Below, piece after piece: positions 40,279 to 50,973 of a DNA stretch of 64,000 bases. Both the position numbers and the translations under genes were made by a program. Source of the DNA: Gammaproteobacteria bacterium. Lineage in GTDB: Bacteria > Pseudomonadota > Gammaproteobacteria > JAABTG01. The stretch covers positions 2,356,001 through 2,420,000 of the forward strand of contig JAXHLS010000002.1 of NCBI GenBank assembly GCA_034522055.1, given 5' to 3'. Position 1 is the first letter of the stretch; every line of letters starts with the position of its first letter. Below the pieces are notes generated by a model. The model was not told the origin of the DNA and did no database searches. It saw nothing but the letters and a program-made list of their open reading frames with translations.

Positions 40279-41147
40279 TGCCACAGAGCAGACTTTGGGT
40301 CGGTGTTCTCATCGCCATCGCCGTCGTGTTGGGCTTCTCCGTCTTCACGGTGCACGAGCGCCAGAAGGCCATCCAGTTCCAGTTGGGCAAGATCGTCAAG
40401 TCCGACTTCGAGCCGGGCCTGCACTTCAAGCTGCCCTTCGTGCAGAACATTCGCAAGTATGATGCCCGGGTCCAGACCCTGGATTCGCCACCAGAACTCT
40501 ACCTCACCAGCGAGAAGAAGAACGTGCGGGTGGACCACTTCGTGAAGTGGAAGATCGCCGACGTGGAGTCCTACTACAAAGCCACGGGTGGTAACTTCGC
40601 GGTGGCGGGACAGCGTCTCCTCGAGGTGATCAAACGGGGCCTCAAGGACGAGTTCGGCAAGCGCACCATCCAGGAGGTGGTGTCCGGTGAACGTACAGAC
40701 ATCATGGACATCCTCTCCATCACGGCGAATCGCGCGGTGGACGAGTACGGCATCAACATCGTCGACGTGCGCATCAAGCGCATCGACCTGCCGGAGGACG
40801 TGAGCGAATCGGTCTACAGTCGCATGCAGTCCGAGCGCAAGGAGGTGGCCCAGGGCTTCCGCGCTCGGGGTGCCGAGGAGGCCAAGCGCATTCGCGCCAA
40901 GGCCGAGCGCGAGCGGGAGGTCATGCTCGCCGAGGCGGAACGCGACGGCCTGCGCCTGCGGGGCCAGGGCGACGCCCAGGCGGCGGAGATCTATGCCAAC
41001 GCCTTTGGTCAGGACCCCGAGTTCTTCTCCCTGTACCGCAGCCTGACGGCCTATCGGGACACCTTCAGCAACAAGGGCGATATCCTGCTGTTGGATCCCA
41101 AGTCCGACTTCTTCCGCTACTTCGTCGACCCCCTGGGCAAACAGTAG
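40278..41147 (+). CDS. hflC: HflC, membrane FtsH-protease regulator (SPFH/band 7)
   Basis: Partner of HflK; 289 residues. N-terminal membrane anchor (LWVGVLIAIAVVLGFSVFTV), SPFH domain (HERQKAIQFQLGKIVKSD), and an Arg/Glu/Ala-rich helix (AEEAKRIRAKAERERE). The C-terminus has the conserved DPKSDFFRYF segment. Start ATG overlaps the hflK stop. It is followed by a tiny DUF2065 gene, the usual neighbour. Confidence 0.96.
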   Translation: MPQSRLWVGVLIAIAVVLGFSVFTVHERQKAIQFQLGKIVKSDFEPGLHFKLPFVQNIRKYDARVQTLDSPPELYLTSEKKNVRVDHFVKWKIADVESYYKATGGNFAVAGQRLLEVIKRGLKDEFGKRTIQEVVSGERTDIMDILSITANRAVDEYGINIVDVRIKRIDLPEDVSESVYSRMQSERKEVAQGFRARGAEEAKRIRAKAEREREVMLAEAERDGLRLRGQGDAQAAEIYANAFGQDPEFFSLYRSLTAYRDTFSNKGDILLLDPKSDFFRYFVDPLGKQ

Positions 41148-41193
41148 CCCGCGTGGCCGGGCCAGAGGCAGGGCAGGATGAGGCAGGGCGCCC

Positions 41194-41381
41194 GTGAACT
41201 GGCAGGATCTGGGGGCCGCCCTGGCCTTGTTGCTGGTGCTCGAGGGCCTGTTGCCCTTTCTTAACCCGGATGGGCTGAAGCGTGCCATCAGAGTAATCGC
41301 CAACATGGACGACAACACCCTGAGGTTCGCCGGCCTCACCAGCATGGTCATCGGCGTATTCCTGCTCACCCTGGTGCGCTG

Positions 41382-41382
<1 letters not shown>
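41194..41382 (+). CDS. DUF2065 small inner-membrane protein (YjeT-like)
   Basis: 62-residue protein with two hydrophobic segments ([18 protein letters not shown] and [17 protein letters not shown]) around a polar loop, [20 protein letters not shown], that matches DUF2065. Function unknown; it regularly lies between hflC and hisZ or purA. GTG start. The TGA overlaps the hisZ ATG by one base. Confidence 0.88.
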
Positions 41383-43957
<2,575 letters not shown>

Positions 43958-44153
43958 CGAAGGGAGGCGGGAACGCTCGATCCTGGCCGGGCGCCAACAT
44001 CTCTCTCGCCAAGAGCGCCAAGAACAGCAAGGCATTGCTATCAATTATCTCCGTGGCCTTGGTCTCGAACAGCTTCGGCGCTAAAAGCAATAGTCACCGC
44101 CGCCCGCGGGTACTCCCCGCCGCACGCCATGGGGCGCTTGCCGGCTATGGGCC
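43958..44153. other. Non-coding gap between convergent purA and the permease gene
   Basis: Contains no convincing gene. The left half has a CGCCAAGAGCGCCAAGAACA stretch of the kind found in dispersed intergenic sequences. The middle (about 44030-44095) is less GC-rich than its surroundings. It could be a decayed element or a remnant of a small gene. No clear terminator was seen. Confidence 0.4.
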
Positions 44154-44894
44154 TCAGAAGGCGGTCAGACCGGCGCGCACCGTCATCATCAGGCCCATGA
44201 CCAGGACCAGGCCGAAGGTGATGCGCTGATAACCCTTTACGGACATGCGCCGGTAGACGGCGATGCCCAGCAGCGTGCCCACGATGAGGGCCGGGATGGC
44301 CCGCAGGGCCAGCTGCACCGTGGTGGCCGAGATGAGACCCCCGGCGATGAAGGCACCCACGGTGATGATGCTCGAGGTGACGAAGAACATGGACAGTACC
44401 GCCTTTTTCACATCGGCGGGCCAGTCCTGGCTGCTCACGTGGAGGATGATGGGCGGACCATTGGTGCTGAAGGCGGCGCCCAGCGCCCCGGATACGGTGC
44501 CGAGGGCTACGGCCTGTTCGCGGATCCATCGGTAGTCGGGCACCCGTCCGGCCAGGGCGGTGGCGGCGTAGACCGACAGCAACACGCCGAGCAGGCCCAG
44601 CACCAGGGCCTCGGGGGCAAAGACCAGAAAATAGAGCCCCAGGGGCGTGCCTATTAAATAGCCGCCCAGCAGGGGCAGCAGGGGGCGCCAGCGCACGGCG
44701 CGGCGCAGGTGGATGGCGTTGATGACCGCCATCAGGGCGGCGGTAAAGGCCATCAGGGGCACGGCGGTGGCCATGTCCAGGAACAGGGCCATGAGGGGAA
44801 TGGCCACCAGGGCCGAGCCGAAACCCGCCAGCCCCTGCACCATGCCGGCGAAGAGCATGACCCCCGCCACCAGCATCCAGGGCTCGGCCGTCAA
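44154..44894 (-). CDS. TauE/SafE-family membrane transporter
   Basis: Probable sulfite/organosulfonate (or other anion) exporter of the TSUP group; 246 residues with about eight membrane segments. Family features: GFGSALVAIPLMALF near the N-terminus, LGAAFSTNGPPIILHV in the middle, and VKGYQRITFGLVLVMGL at the end. The TTG start at 44894 overlaps the yaeQ stop as TTGA; the next in-frame ATG (MLVAGVML) is 18 bases in and is also possible. Third gene of arfB-yaeQ-permease. Substrate unknown. Confidence 0.87.
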   Translation of the reverse strand: MTAEPWMLVAGVMLFAGMVQGLAGFGSALVAIPLMALFLDMATAVPLMAFTAALMAVINAIHLRRAVRWRPLLPLLGGYLIGTPLGLYFLVFAPEALVLGLLGVLLSVYAATALAGRVPDYRWIREQAVALGTVSGALGAAFSTNGPPIILHVSSQDWPADVKKAVLSMFFVTSSIITVGAFIAGGLISATTVQLALRAIPALIVGTLLGIAVYRRMSVKGYQRITFGLVLVMGLMMTVRAGLTAF

Positions 44895-45436
44895 GAAGGG
44901 GCCTGCCACACGGTGCGTTCCAGTTCCACCGCGTGGTTCCCGTCCGCCAGCCATACCTGGTCGTCCTGGATGGTGGCGGAAAGCTCCATGGAGCGCTGCA
45001 CCAGCCCGTCCAGGCGGCCACCGTCCCGCGGCGCCAGGTGGCAGACCCCGAGGTTGGCGAAGCGCGCGTAGTCCGTGCCGTGCTGGGACCACCACTGGTG
45101 GGCGGGCCGTTGATCGTAGGTGTATACCATGACCCGGCGGGCTAGGCCGCAGGCGCGGCGGGCTCGTTTGATATCGGGCTGCCCCAACTCCATCCACAGC
45201 AGGACGGCCCCCGTGAGGTCCTTCTGCCACAGGTCGGGCTCGTCGTCGTTGCTGAGGCCGCGGGTGAATTCGAGGTCGTCGTGGGCATGGAGGGCGAAGG
45301 CCACGATTCGGTACATCATGCGTTCATCCGTCTCCGAGGGGTGACGCGCCAGGGTCAGTTCATGGCTGCCGTAGTAATGGCGGCTCAGATCCGCCACGGC
45401 CAGTTGGACGCGAAACACCGTCGCCTTGAGGGCCAT
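44891..45436 (-). CDS. yaeQ: YaeQ family protein
   Basis: 181 residues with a PD-(D/E)XK nuclease-like fold in this family; molecular role is not settled. Family segments: MALKATVFRVQLAVADLSRH at the N-terminus, LARHPSETDERMMYRIVAFA, LWMELGQPDIKRARRAC and RVMVYTYD. One base separates it from the arfB stop; in E. coli yaeQ is likewise beside yaeJ (arfB). Its TGA overlaps the permease start. Confidence 0.92.
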   Translation of the reverse strand: MALKATVFRVQLAVADLSRHYYGSHELTLARHPSETDERMMYRIVAFALHAHDDLEFTRGLSNDDEPDLWQKDLTGAVLLWMELGQPDIKRARRACGLARRVMVYTYDQRPAHQWWSQHGTDYARFANLGVCHLAPRDGGRLDGLVQRSMELSATIQDDQVWLADGNHAVELERTVWQAPS

Positions 45437-45437
45437 G

Positions 45438-45860
45438 TCATTCCTCGTCGTGGCGGACCTGGCCGCGCAGGACCTTGCGGCCGCCCCGCTGCCGCTTGTC
45501 CGCGAGGCGCGCCTTACGGGCGCGGGGGGGCGGTCGCGTGGCCACCCGGCTCTTGGTGACGGCGCCGGCACGCCGGATGAGGTCGGCGAGCCGCTCCAGG
45601 GCCGCCTCCCGGTTCCTGGTCTGATCACGATGGGCCTGGGCCTTGATGACGATGACGCCGTCCTTGCCGATGCGCCGGTCGGCGAGCCTCATCAACCGGC
45701 CCTTGTAGAATTCCGGCAGGGAGGATTCATGGATGGCGAAGCGCAGCTCGATGGCGCTGGACACCTTGTTGACGTTCTGTCCCCCGGGCCCCTGGGCGCG
45801 GATGGCCTTGAGTTCGATCTCATGGTCGGGGAGGGTGACGCGCTGGGAGATTCTCAGCAT
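45438..45860 (-). CDS. arfB: Alternative ribosome-rescue factor B (peptidyl-tRNA hydrolase)
   Basis: Release-factor-like protein that frees ribosomes stalled without a stop codon; 140 residues. Catalytic GGQ in IRAQGPGGQNVNKVSSAIEL. The C-terminal basic tail (ATRPPPRARKARLADKRQRG) inserts into the empty mRNA channel in this family. The start is the ATG at 45860. It is the first gene of the three-gene minus-strand run. Confidence 0.95.
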   Translation of the reverse strand: MLRISQRVTLPDHEIELKAIRAQGPGGQNVNKVSSAIELRFAIHESSLPEFYKGRLMRLADRRIGKDGVIVIKAQAHRDQTRNREAALERLADLIRRAGAVTKSRVATRPPPRARKARLADKRQRGGRKVLRGQVRHDEE

Positions 45861-45925
45861 GGTTGGGCAGGCTTGCGAGGGAGGTTTGTGGAAGCATAAT
45901 CAAGCTGCCAAGATAGCGGCTGCCC

Positions 45926-46153
45926 ATGAACATCACAATGTTGCTTGCGTTATCCCTGGTGGCGGTCGTGGCCGGCGGCTTCCTGCTGCCGCGAAGGCGC
46001 CACCGGCCGGATGGGCTGGAGCAGTTCTTCGAGGCCGCCGGCCATGCTCGACATGGTGGTCCTGGACAAGGCGGATTCACGCTTGGGGATGGTGCGGCTC
46101 ATGGGCAAAGAGTGACGCGGCCCCCGATCACCGGAGGTGCATACCATGAGTGA
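45926..46153 (+). CDS. Possible small membrane-anchored ORF, doubtful
   Basis: 75-codon frame starting MNITMLLALSLVAVVAGGFL, a plausible membrane segment, then a polar tail that overlaps the SDR start. In the +1 frame a short open stretch (46044-46115) reads MLDMVVLDKADSRLGMVRLM and stops before the SDR ribosome site. This could mean a frameshifted small gene, with the first frame's helix joined to the second frame's tail. No homologous family is recognised. Confidence 0.25.
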   Translation: MNITMLLALSLVAVVAGGFLLPRRRHRPDGLEQFFEAAGHARHGGPGQGGFTLGDGAAHGQRVTRPPITGGAYHE

Positions 46154-46853
46154 CCAGAGAACGGCCGTGGTGGCGGGCATCGGCCCCGGGCTGGGGGCCG
46201 CCCTGTGCCGGGCCCTGGTCCGGGACGGTTACCGGGTGGCGGGGCTCGCGCGCTCCGCCACCCCCGGCGAGGCCCTGGAAGAGGAGTTGGGGGCAGGGTC
46301 CTTCCGGGCCTTTCAGTGTGGCCTCACCGACGCTCCCGCGGTCCAGGGCGTGATGGCGGCCGTGTCCGAGGACCTGGGAACCCCGGCGGTCTACGTCCAC
46401 AACGCCGCCGCCTTCCATCATCAGGCCTTCGCCGACACCCCGCCGGCGGTCTTCGAGCACCTGTGGCGCACCACCTGCCTGGGGGCGGTGCACGGCGCCC
46501 AGGCGACACTACCCGCCATGGTGGCCCAGGGCGGCGGCACCCTGCTGCTGGTGGGCGCCACGGCCTCCGTCAAGGCCGCCGCGGGCTTCAGCGCCTTCGG
46601 CGCGGCCAAGTTCGCCCTGCGCGGCCTCGCCCAATCCCTGGCCCGCGAATACGGCCCCCAGGGCGTGCACGTGGCCCACGTGGTCATCGACGGCGTGATG
46701 TGGGGCGAGCGCGCCCGGGACGATTTCGCCATGACCGAGGACCAGTGCATGGATCCCACCTCCGTCGCGGCGACCTGTCTCGACATCATCCGCCAGCCTG
46801 CCGACTGCTGGACCCACGAACTGGACCTGCGGCCGGCCGGCGAGTCGTTCTGA
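46146..46853 (+). CDS. SDR-fold oxidoreductase with an atypical catalytic site
   Basis: Short-chain dehydrogenase/reductase of 235 residues. Cofactor loop TAVVAGIGPGLGAALCRALV, and the VHNAA motif in place of NNAG. The catalytic segment reads GFSAFGAAKFALRGLAQ, so the usual Tyr of Y-x3-K is Phe, while the Lys remains. The Ser position lies in LLLVGATASVK. The enzyme may act on an unusual substrate or be non-catalytic. A GGAGGTG ribosome site precedes the ATG at 46146. Followed by a terminator-like hairpin and then the restriction-modification island. Confidence 0.85.
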   Translation: MSDQRTAVVAGIGPGLGAALCRALVRDGYRVAGLARSATPGEALEEELGAGSFRAFQCGLTDAPAVQGVMAAVSEDLGTPAVYVHNAAAFHHQAFADTPPAVFEHLWRTTCLGAVHGAQATLPAMVAQGGGTLLLVGATASVKAAAGFSAFGAAKFALRGLAQSLAREYGPQGVHVAHVVIDGVMWGERARDDFAMTEDQCMDPTSVAATCLDIIRQPADCWTHELDLRPAGESF

Positions 46854-46953
46854 GGGGTGGGCGCAGGGCGCTCCAGTTATACGGGTATCGGACTGAGGAA
46901 ATCAGGGATGGTTGGGAGTCAATGAATGAATTGGCGATTGTTCCCCGCAACTT

Positions 46954-46977
46954 CCCCCGAAGTGGGGGTGGGTTTTT
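46954..46977 (+). terminator. Terminator between the SDR gene and the RM island
   Basis: CCCCC at 46954-46958 pairs with GGGGG at 46964-46968 around GAAGT, followed by TGGG and five Ts at 46973-46977. It marks the end of the housekeeping side. A further imperfect inverted repeat (CCTGACAAGAAAAGC against GCTTCTTTTTGGCAGG) lies at about 47024-47064, close to the hsdM start. Confidence 0.5.
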
Positions 46978-47094
46978 CCTTTTTCCAGGTGAACCAGGGG
47001 AGGAGGCGAGGTGATGGCCTTACCTGACAAGAAAAGCCGAAAATGCTTCTTTTTGGCAGGAAAAGAACAATAAGTCATAGGGAGTGTTTCCGTC

Positions 47095-49080
47095 GTGTCC
47101 GAGCCGCTCAATCTCAACTGGATCGTCAACTTCATCTGGGGCATCGCAGACGACGTGCTCCGGGACCTCTACGTCCGGGGCAAATACCGTGACGTCATCC
47201 TGCCCATGACGGTTCTGCGGCGCCTCGATGCCGTGCTGGAGCCGACCAAGCAGGCGGTCCTTGATATGAAGGCCTCGTTGGATGAGGCCGAAATCATCCA
47301 TCAGGATGCCGCTCTGCGGCAGGCCGCGGACCAGCCCTTCTACAACACCTCCAGGTTTACTCTGCGGGACCTTCGCAACCGCGCCAGCCAACAGGCTCTC
47401 AAGGCCGATTTCGAGGCCTATCTGGACGGCTTCTCGCCCAACGTCCAGGAGATCCTCGATAACTTCGAGTTCAGGAATCAGATACCACGGCTCTCCAAGG
47501 CCGACGCCCTCGGCACCCTGATCGAAATGTTGCTTTCGCCCGACATCAACTTGAGCCCCAAGCCCATGGTGGCCCAGGACGGCACGGTGAGGCAGCCCGG
47601 CCTCGACAACCACGCCATGGGTACCATCTTCGAGGAGCTGGTCCGGCGCTTCAACGAGGAGAATAACGAGGAGGCGGGTGAGCACTGGACGCCCAGGGAT
47701 GCGGTCAAGCTCATGGCCCGCCTGGTCTTTTTGCCCATCGCCGACCAGATCGAGGATGGCACCTATCTCCTCTACGACGGCGCCTGCGGTACCGGCGGCA
47801 TGTTGACCGTCGCCGAGGAGACCCTGCAACAACTGGCCGCCGAGCACGGTAAGCAAGTGGCCACTCACCTCTTCGGCCAGGAGATCAACGCCGAAACCTA
47901 CGCCATCGCCAAGGCCGACCTGTTGCTGCAGGGGGAGGGAGATGCCGCAGACAACCTGGTCGGCGGCCCCGAGCATTCGACGCTGTCGAACGATGCCTTC
48001 CCGTCCCGGGAGTTCGACTTCATGCTCTCCAACCCGCCCTATGGCAAGAGCTGGAAGGGCGACCTGGAGCGCATGGGAGGCAAGAAGGGCATAAAGGACC
48101 CACGTTTCGTCATCGAGCATGGGGGCGATCCGGAATACCCCCTCATCACCCGCTCCAGCGACGGCCAGATGCTGTTCCTGGCGAACATGCTTTCCAAGAT
48201 GCGGCGGGATTCCAGGCTTGGCAGCCGCATCGCCGAGGTCCACAACGGCAGCTCGCTGTTCACGGGGGACGCCGGCCAGGGCGAGAGCAACATCCGCCGT
48301 TGGATCATCGAGAACGACTGGCTCGACGCCATCGTCGCCCTGCCCCTCAACATGTTCTACAACACCGGTATCGCGACCTACATCTGGGTGCTCACCAACC
48401 GCAAGCTGGCGCATCGCAAGGGCAAGGTCCAACTCATCGACGCCACCGAGTGGTACAAGCCCCTGCGTAAGAATCTCGGCAAGAAGAACTGCGAGCTGTC
48501 CGAGGAGGACCTCCAGTGCATCTGCGATACCTTCCTCTCCTTCGAGGAGACGGAGCAATCCAGGATCTTTCCCAATGCGGCCTTCGGCTATTGGAAGGTC
48601 ACGGTGGAGCGCCCCCTGCGCCTCAAGGGCATCGACCCCGAGCGCGCTTACAAGGCCGCGGACATCAAGAAGCTGAGAGAGATCCACGAGCGGGCCGATG
48701 ATGCGCCGCCGGTCATCAAGAAGATCCACAGGAAGGGAACCCCAGCAGACCCCCTTCGGGGCCTGTTTGCAGTCACCCTTAAAGGCAAGACCGCCGTGGT
48801 GGAGTACGAGCCCGACAGCGACCTGCGCGACACCGAGCAGGTGCCTCTCATGGAGGAGGGTGGTATCGAGGCCTTCCTGCGCCGCGAGGTGCTGCCCCAC
48901 GCGCCCGATGCCTGGTACCTCGCGGACAGCGTGAAGACCGGCTACGAGATCAGCTTCACCCGCTACTTCTACAAGCCGCAGCCGCTGCGTTCGCTGGAAG
49001 AGATTCGGGCGGACATCCTGGTACTGGAGAAGGAGACCGAGGGGTTGTTGGGCGAGATCATTGGGGGGATGCCGGGTTGA
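47095..49080 (+). CDS. hsdM: Type I restriction-modification system, methyltransferase subunit M
   Basis: N6-adenine methyltransferase subunit; 661 residues. N-terminal HsdM helical domain (about 5-150). SAM motif I DGACGTGGMLTVAEE near residue 228, catalytic NPPY at residues 313-316 (MLSNPPYGKSW), and the HsdM-specific IRRWIIENDWLDAIVALPLN. The long C-terminus (from about 470) carries extra charged helices. Start is GTG at 47095, with AGGGAG about 11 bases upstream. First gene of an operon in which the S and R genes are separated by accessory genes. Confidence 0.95.
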   Translation: MSEPLNLNWIVNFIWGIADDVLRDLYVRGKYRDVILPMTVLRRLDAVLEPTKQAVLDMKASLDEAEIIHQDAALRQAADQPFYNTSRFTLRDLRNRASQQALKADFEAYLDGFSPNVQEILDNFEFRNQIPRLSKADALGTLIEMLLSPDINLSPKPMVAQDGTVRQPGLDNHAMGTIFEELVRRFNEENNEEAGEHWTPRDAVKLMARLVFLPIADQIEDGTYLLYDGACGTGGMLTVAEETLQQLAAEHGKQVATHLFGQEINAETYAIAKADLLLQGEGDAADNLVGGPEHSTLSNDAFPSREFDFMLSNPPYGKSWKGDLERMGGKKGIKDPRFVIEHGGDPEYPLITRSSDGQMLFLANMLSKMRRDSRLGSRIAEVHNGSSLFTGDAGQGESNIRRWIIENDWLDAIVALPLNMFYNTGIATYIWVLTNRKLAHRKGKVQLIDATEWYKPLRKNLGKKNCELSEEDLQCICDTFLSFEETEQSRIFPNAAFGYWKVTVERPLRLKGIDPERAYKAADIKKLREIHERADDAPPVIKKIHRKGTPADPLRGLFAVTLKGKTAVVEYEPDSDLRDTEQVPLMEEGGIEAFLRREVLPHAPDAWYLADSVKTGYEISFTRYFYKPQPLRSLEEIRADILVLEKETEGLLGEIIGGMPG

Positions 49081-49165
49081 AAGCAGCAGCTGCATACGCC
49101 AGGCGACTTACGGGCTCCGAGACTCGACAGACGCCCCGCGCAGGGTGTAACCTAAGCACTAACAA

Positions 49166-49212
49166 AACCCGCCAAGGCTATGCTCTTCGGAGTACCCTCA
49201 AACCGGCGGGTT
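49166..49212 (+). ncRNA. Structured RNA upstream of the Abi_2/AbiF gene (AbiF-RNA-like)
   Basis: AACCCGCC at 49166-49173 pairs perfectly with GGCGGGTT at 49205-49212. Inside, TGCTC (49181-49185) and GAGTA (49190-49194) form a second stem capped by a TTCG tetraloop. It begins 69 bases before the Abi_2 gene. A family of structured RNAs (the AbiF RNA motif) is known to sit just upstream of AbiF-type genes and is thought to act with them. I match it by position and structure only; I could not run a covariance model. It could otherwise be a terminator for hsdM, but only a weak T-run follows. Confidence 0.6.
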
Positions 49213-49234
49213 ACTTGTTTCTGGGGTCGCTGCG

Positions 49235-50167
49235 GTGACCCGCCGGTTCCGCAAGCCCCCGCTTTCCTACCGCCAGCAGCTCGAATTGCTCATCGAACGC
49301 GGTCTGATCGTTGACGATCCCGCCGAAGCGCAGTTCTACCTGCAGCACCTGAACTACTATCGTTTGGGCGCCTACTGGCTGCCGTTCGAGGCGGACCATG
49401 GGACGCATCAGTTCAGACCCGGCACGCGGTTCAGCGAGATTCTGAATCTCTACGTCTTCGATCGCGAGCTGCGGCTGCTGGTGATGGATGCGATTGAGCG
49501 CGTGGAGGTATCGATCCGCAGCCACTGGGCCTACCAGCTCGCCCGTCTGCACAATCCACACGCGCATCTGGACCCCGCACTCGCCCGGCGCAGGGATCGC
49601 TGGCAGCAGAATCTGGCGAGCTTGACCGACGAAGTGAACCGTTCGGACGAGGTCTTCATCGAACACTTCCGGACCACTTACCAGGAAGCACTACCGCCCG
49701 TCTGGGCAGTGTGTGAAGTCATGTCGTTGGGACAGCTTTCGCGCTGGTACGCAAACCTCAGGCCGAAGGCGACTCGGCGTGCAATAGCAGACGTTTATCA
49801 CACGGACGAAGGTCTCCTGCAATCCTGGCTGCATCACCTGAGCCACGTTCGCAATGTCTGCGCGCATCACAGTCGGCTGTGGAACCGGGAATTCACGATT
49901 ACACCCAAGCCACCGCGGACCAAACCCTCTGGTCTGGACACACAATGGGCGCACGGTTCTCGCAAGCTTTACAACAGCCTCGTCGTGCTACTCCATTGCA
50001 TGGACATCGTGTCGCCCGGCCATCACTGGTGCACCCGGCTGCGGGAGCTTGTAGCACACCACGGCATCGACACAGCCGCTATGGATTTCCCATCCGACTG
50101 GCAGGCCTGGTCGATCTGGCGCACGATCAGCAAGCAACCTACCGGGAACGGTGGAGGTGACAGTTGA
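49235..50167 (+). CDS. Abi_2 / AbiF-like abortive-infection protein (HEPN)
   Basis: Abi_2-family protein (AbiD/AbiF group) of 310 residues. N-terminal family segment [19 protein letters not shown] and [17 protein letters not shown]. Then [20 protein letters not shown], and [15 protein letters not shown]-x4-H motif RNVCAH (R206, H211), followed by HSRLWNR. This motif is the RNA-cleaving centre in HEPN toxins and in Cas13. GTG start at 49235. It is preceded by a structured RNA and overlaps the next HEPN gene by one base. Probable role: RNA-targeting phage defence under control of the upstream RNA. Confidence 0.88.
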   Translation: MTRRFRKPPLSYRQQLELLIERGLIVDDPAEAQFYLQHLNYYRLGAYWLPFEADHGTHQFRPGTRFSEILNLYVFDRELRLLVMDAIERVEVSIRSHWAYQLARLHNPHAHLDPALARRRDRWQQNLASLTDEVNRSDEVFIEHFRTTYQEALPPVWAVCEVMSLGQLSRWYANLRPKATRRAIADVYHTDEGLLQSWLHHLSHVRNVCAHHSRLWNREFTITPKPPRTKPSGLDTQWAHGSRKLYNSLVVLLHCMDIVSPGHHWCTRLRELVAHHGIDTAAMDFPSDWQAWSIWRTISKQPTGNGGGDS

Positions 50168-50973
50168 TGGCCAAAGTTCCGTGCTTTCCAGAAGGGCAAG
50201 TTGAAGCTTTGGCCCGAGCGCTCGGCGAGTGCGGATCGGGAACCGACATCAGCCCCGTGTTCCAAAATCGCGGCCTCGCCGACAACTCCAGTGAATCGAC
50301 GAAAAGGCGTCGACTCTACTGGTTGTTTCTGGATTGCCAGAACCGTAGCGGCTGCGCTAATCAGGTCATCGACGTCATTCGTGCGTTCCTGACGCCAGCG
50401 CGATTCGTCGGGCGAAGCGAGGCGTTCGGAGCGCATCGGCAGAACTTGAATATGATTCTGGCCTTCTCAGGGCTCGACTACGGTTCGGACGAGCAGTTCC
50501 GCAAGGTCGATCCAGCCACCACGATCGATGAGGCGGAGCGACGAGTACGCACGATCCGCGCAAAGTTTCAGGGTCGGCGTATGCACCCCGAGGTCGTCAA
50601 GTACTGCCGTTCCGAACTCCTGCAGGACAACTACTTCCACGCCGTGTTCGAGGCTACCAAGGGCCTTGCCCAACGGGTTCGAGATATGACCAGGAATCCT
50701 GGCGGACGACACCCATCTGATCGATCGGGTGTTGCCGCCGAACGGCCGATGCTGGCCATGAACACTCTACAGACCGAAACCGAGAAGTCCGAGCACAAGG
50801 GTTTCGCCGCGCTGCTGAAAGAATGCATCGCGGCCGTTCGCAATCCGCTCGCTCACGAGCCGAAGATTCTCTGGGAGGGAGAAGACGACGCGGCCGACTA
50901 CCTGTCACTGATCTCGCTGCTGCATAGGAAGCTCGACCAGTGCGTGCCGACCAGGCTGGGTGAAGCGCAGTGA
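50167..50973 (+). CDS. TIGR02391-like protein with a HEPN R-x4-H motif
   Basis: 268 residues. Resembles the TIGR02391 (Ymh) family of uncharacterised proteins, often found in RM and phage contexts. Conserved C-terminal region from about residue 130: HPEVVKYCRSELLQDNYFHA, VFEATKGLAQRVRDMT, and the HEPN-type motif RNPLAHEPK (R225, H230). The N-terminal part (YWLFLDCQNRSGCANQVIDV) is family-like as well. ATG at 50167 overlaps the Abi_2 stop (TGATG) and has a GGAGGTGA ribosome site. Its own stop overlaps the hsdS GTG, so all three are translationally coupled. Confidence 0.75.
   Translation: MAKVPCFPEGQVEALARALGECGSGTDISPVFQNRGLADNSSESTKRRRLYWLFLDCQNRSGCANQVIDVIRAFLTPARFVGRSEAFGAHRQNLNMILAFSGLDYGSDEQFRKVDPATTIDEAERRVRTIRAKFQGRRMHPEVVKYCRSELLQDNYFHAVFEATKGLAQRVRDMTRNPGGRHPSDRSGVAAERPMLAMNTLQTETEKSEHKGFAALLKECIAAVRNPLAHEPKILWEGEDDAADYLSLISLLHRKLDQCVPTRLGEAQ

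Noticed and set aside
45733-46149. 138-codon frame across the arfB-SDR gap
   Set aside because: Mostly antisense to arfB and Trp/Arg-rich in the remainder; no ribosome site and no family match.
46860-47094. Left attachment site matching the tRNA-Leu 3' end next to hsdM
   Set aside because: I looked for the 24-base tRNA end here and did not find it, so the left boundary of the RM island stays undefined.
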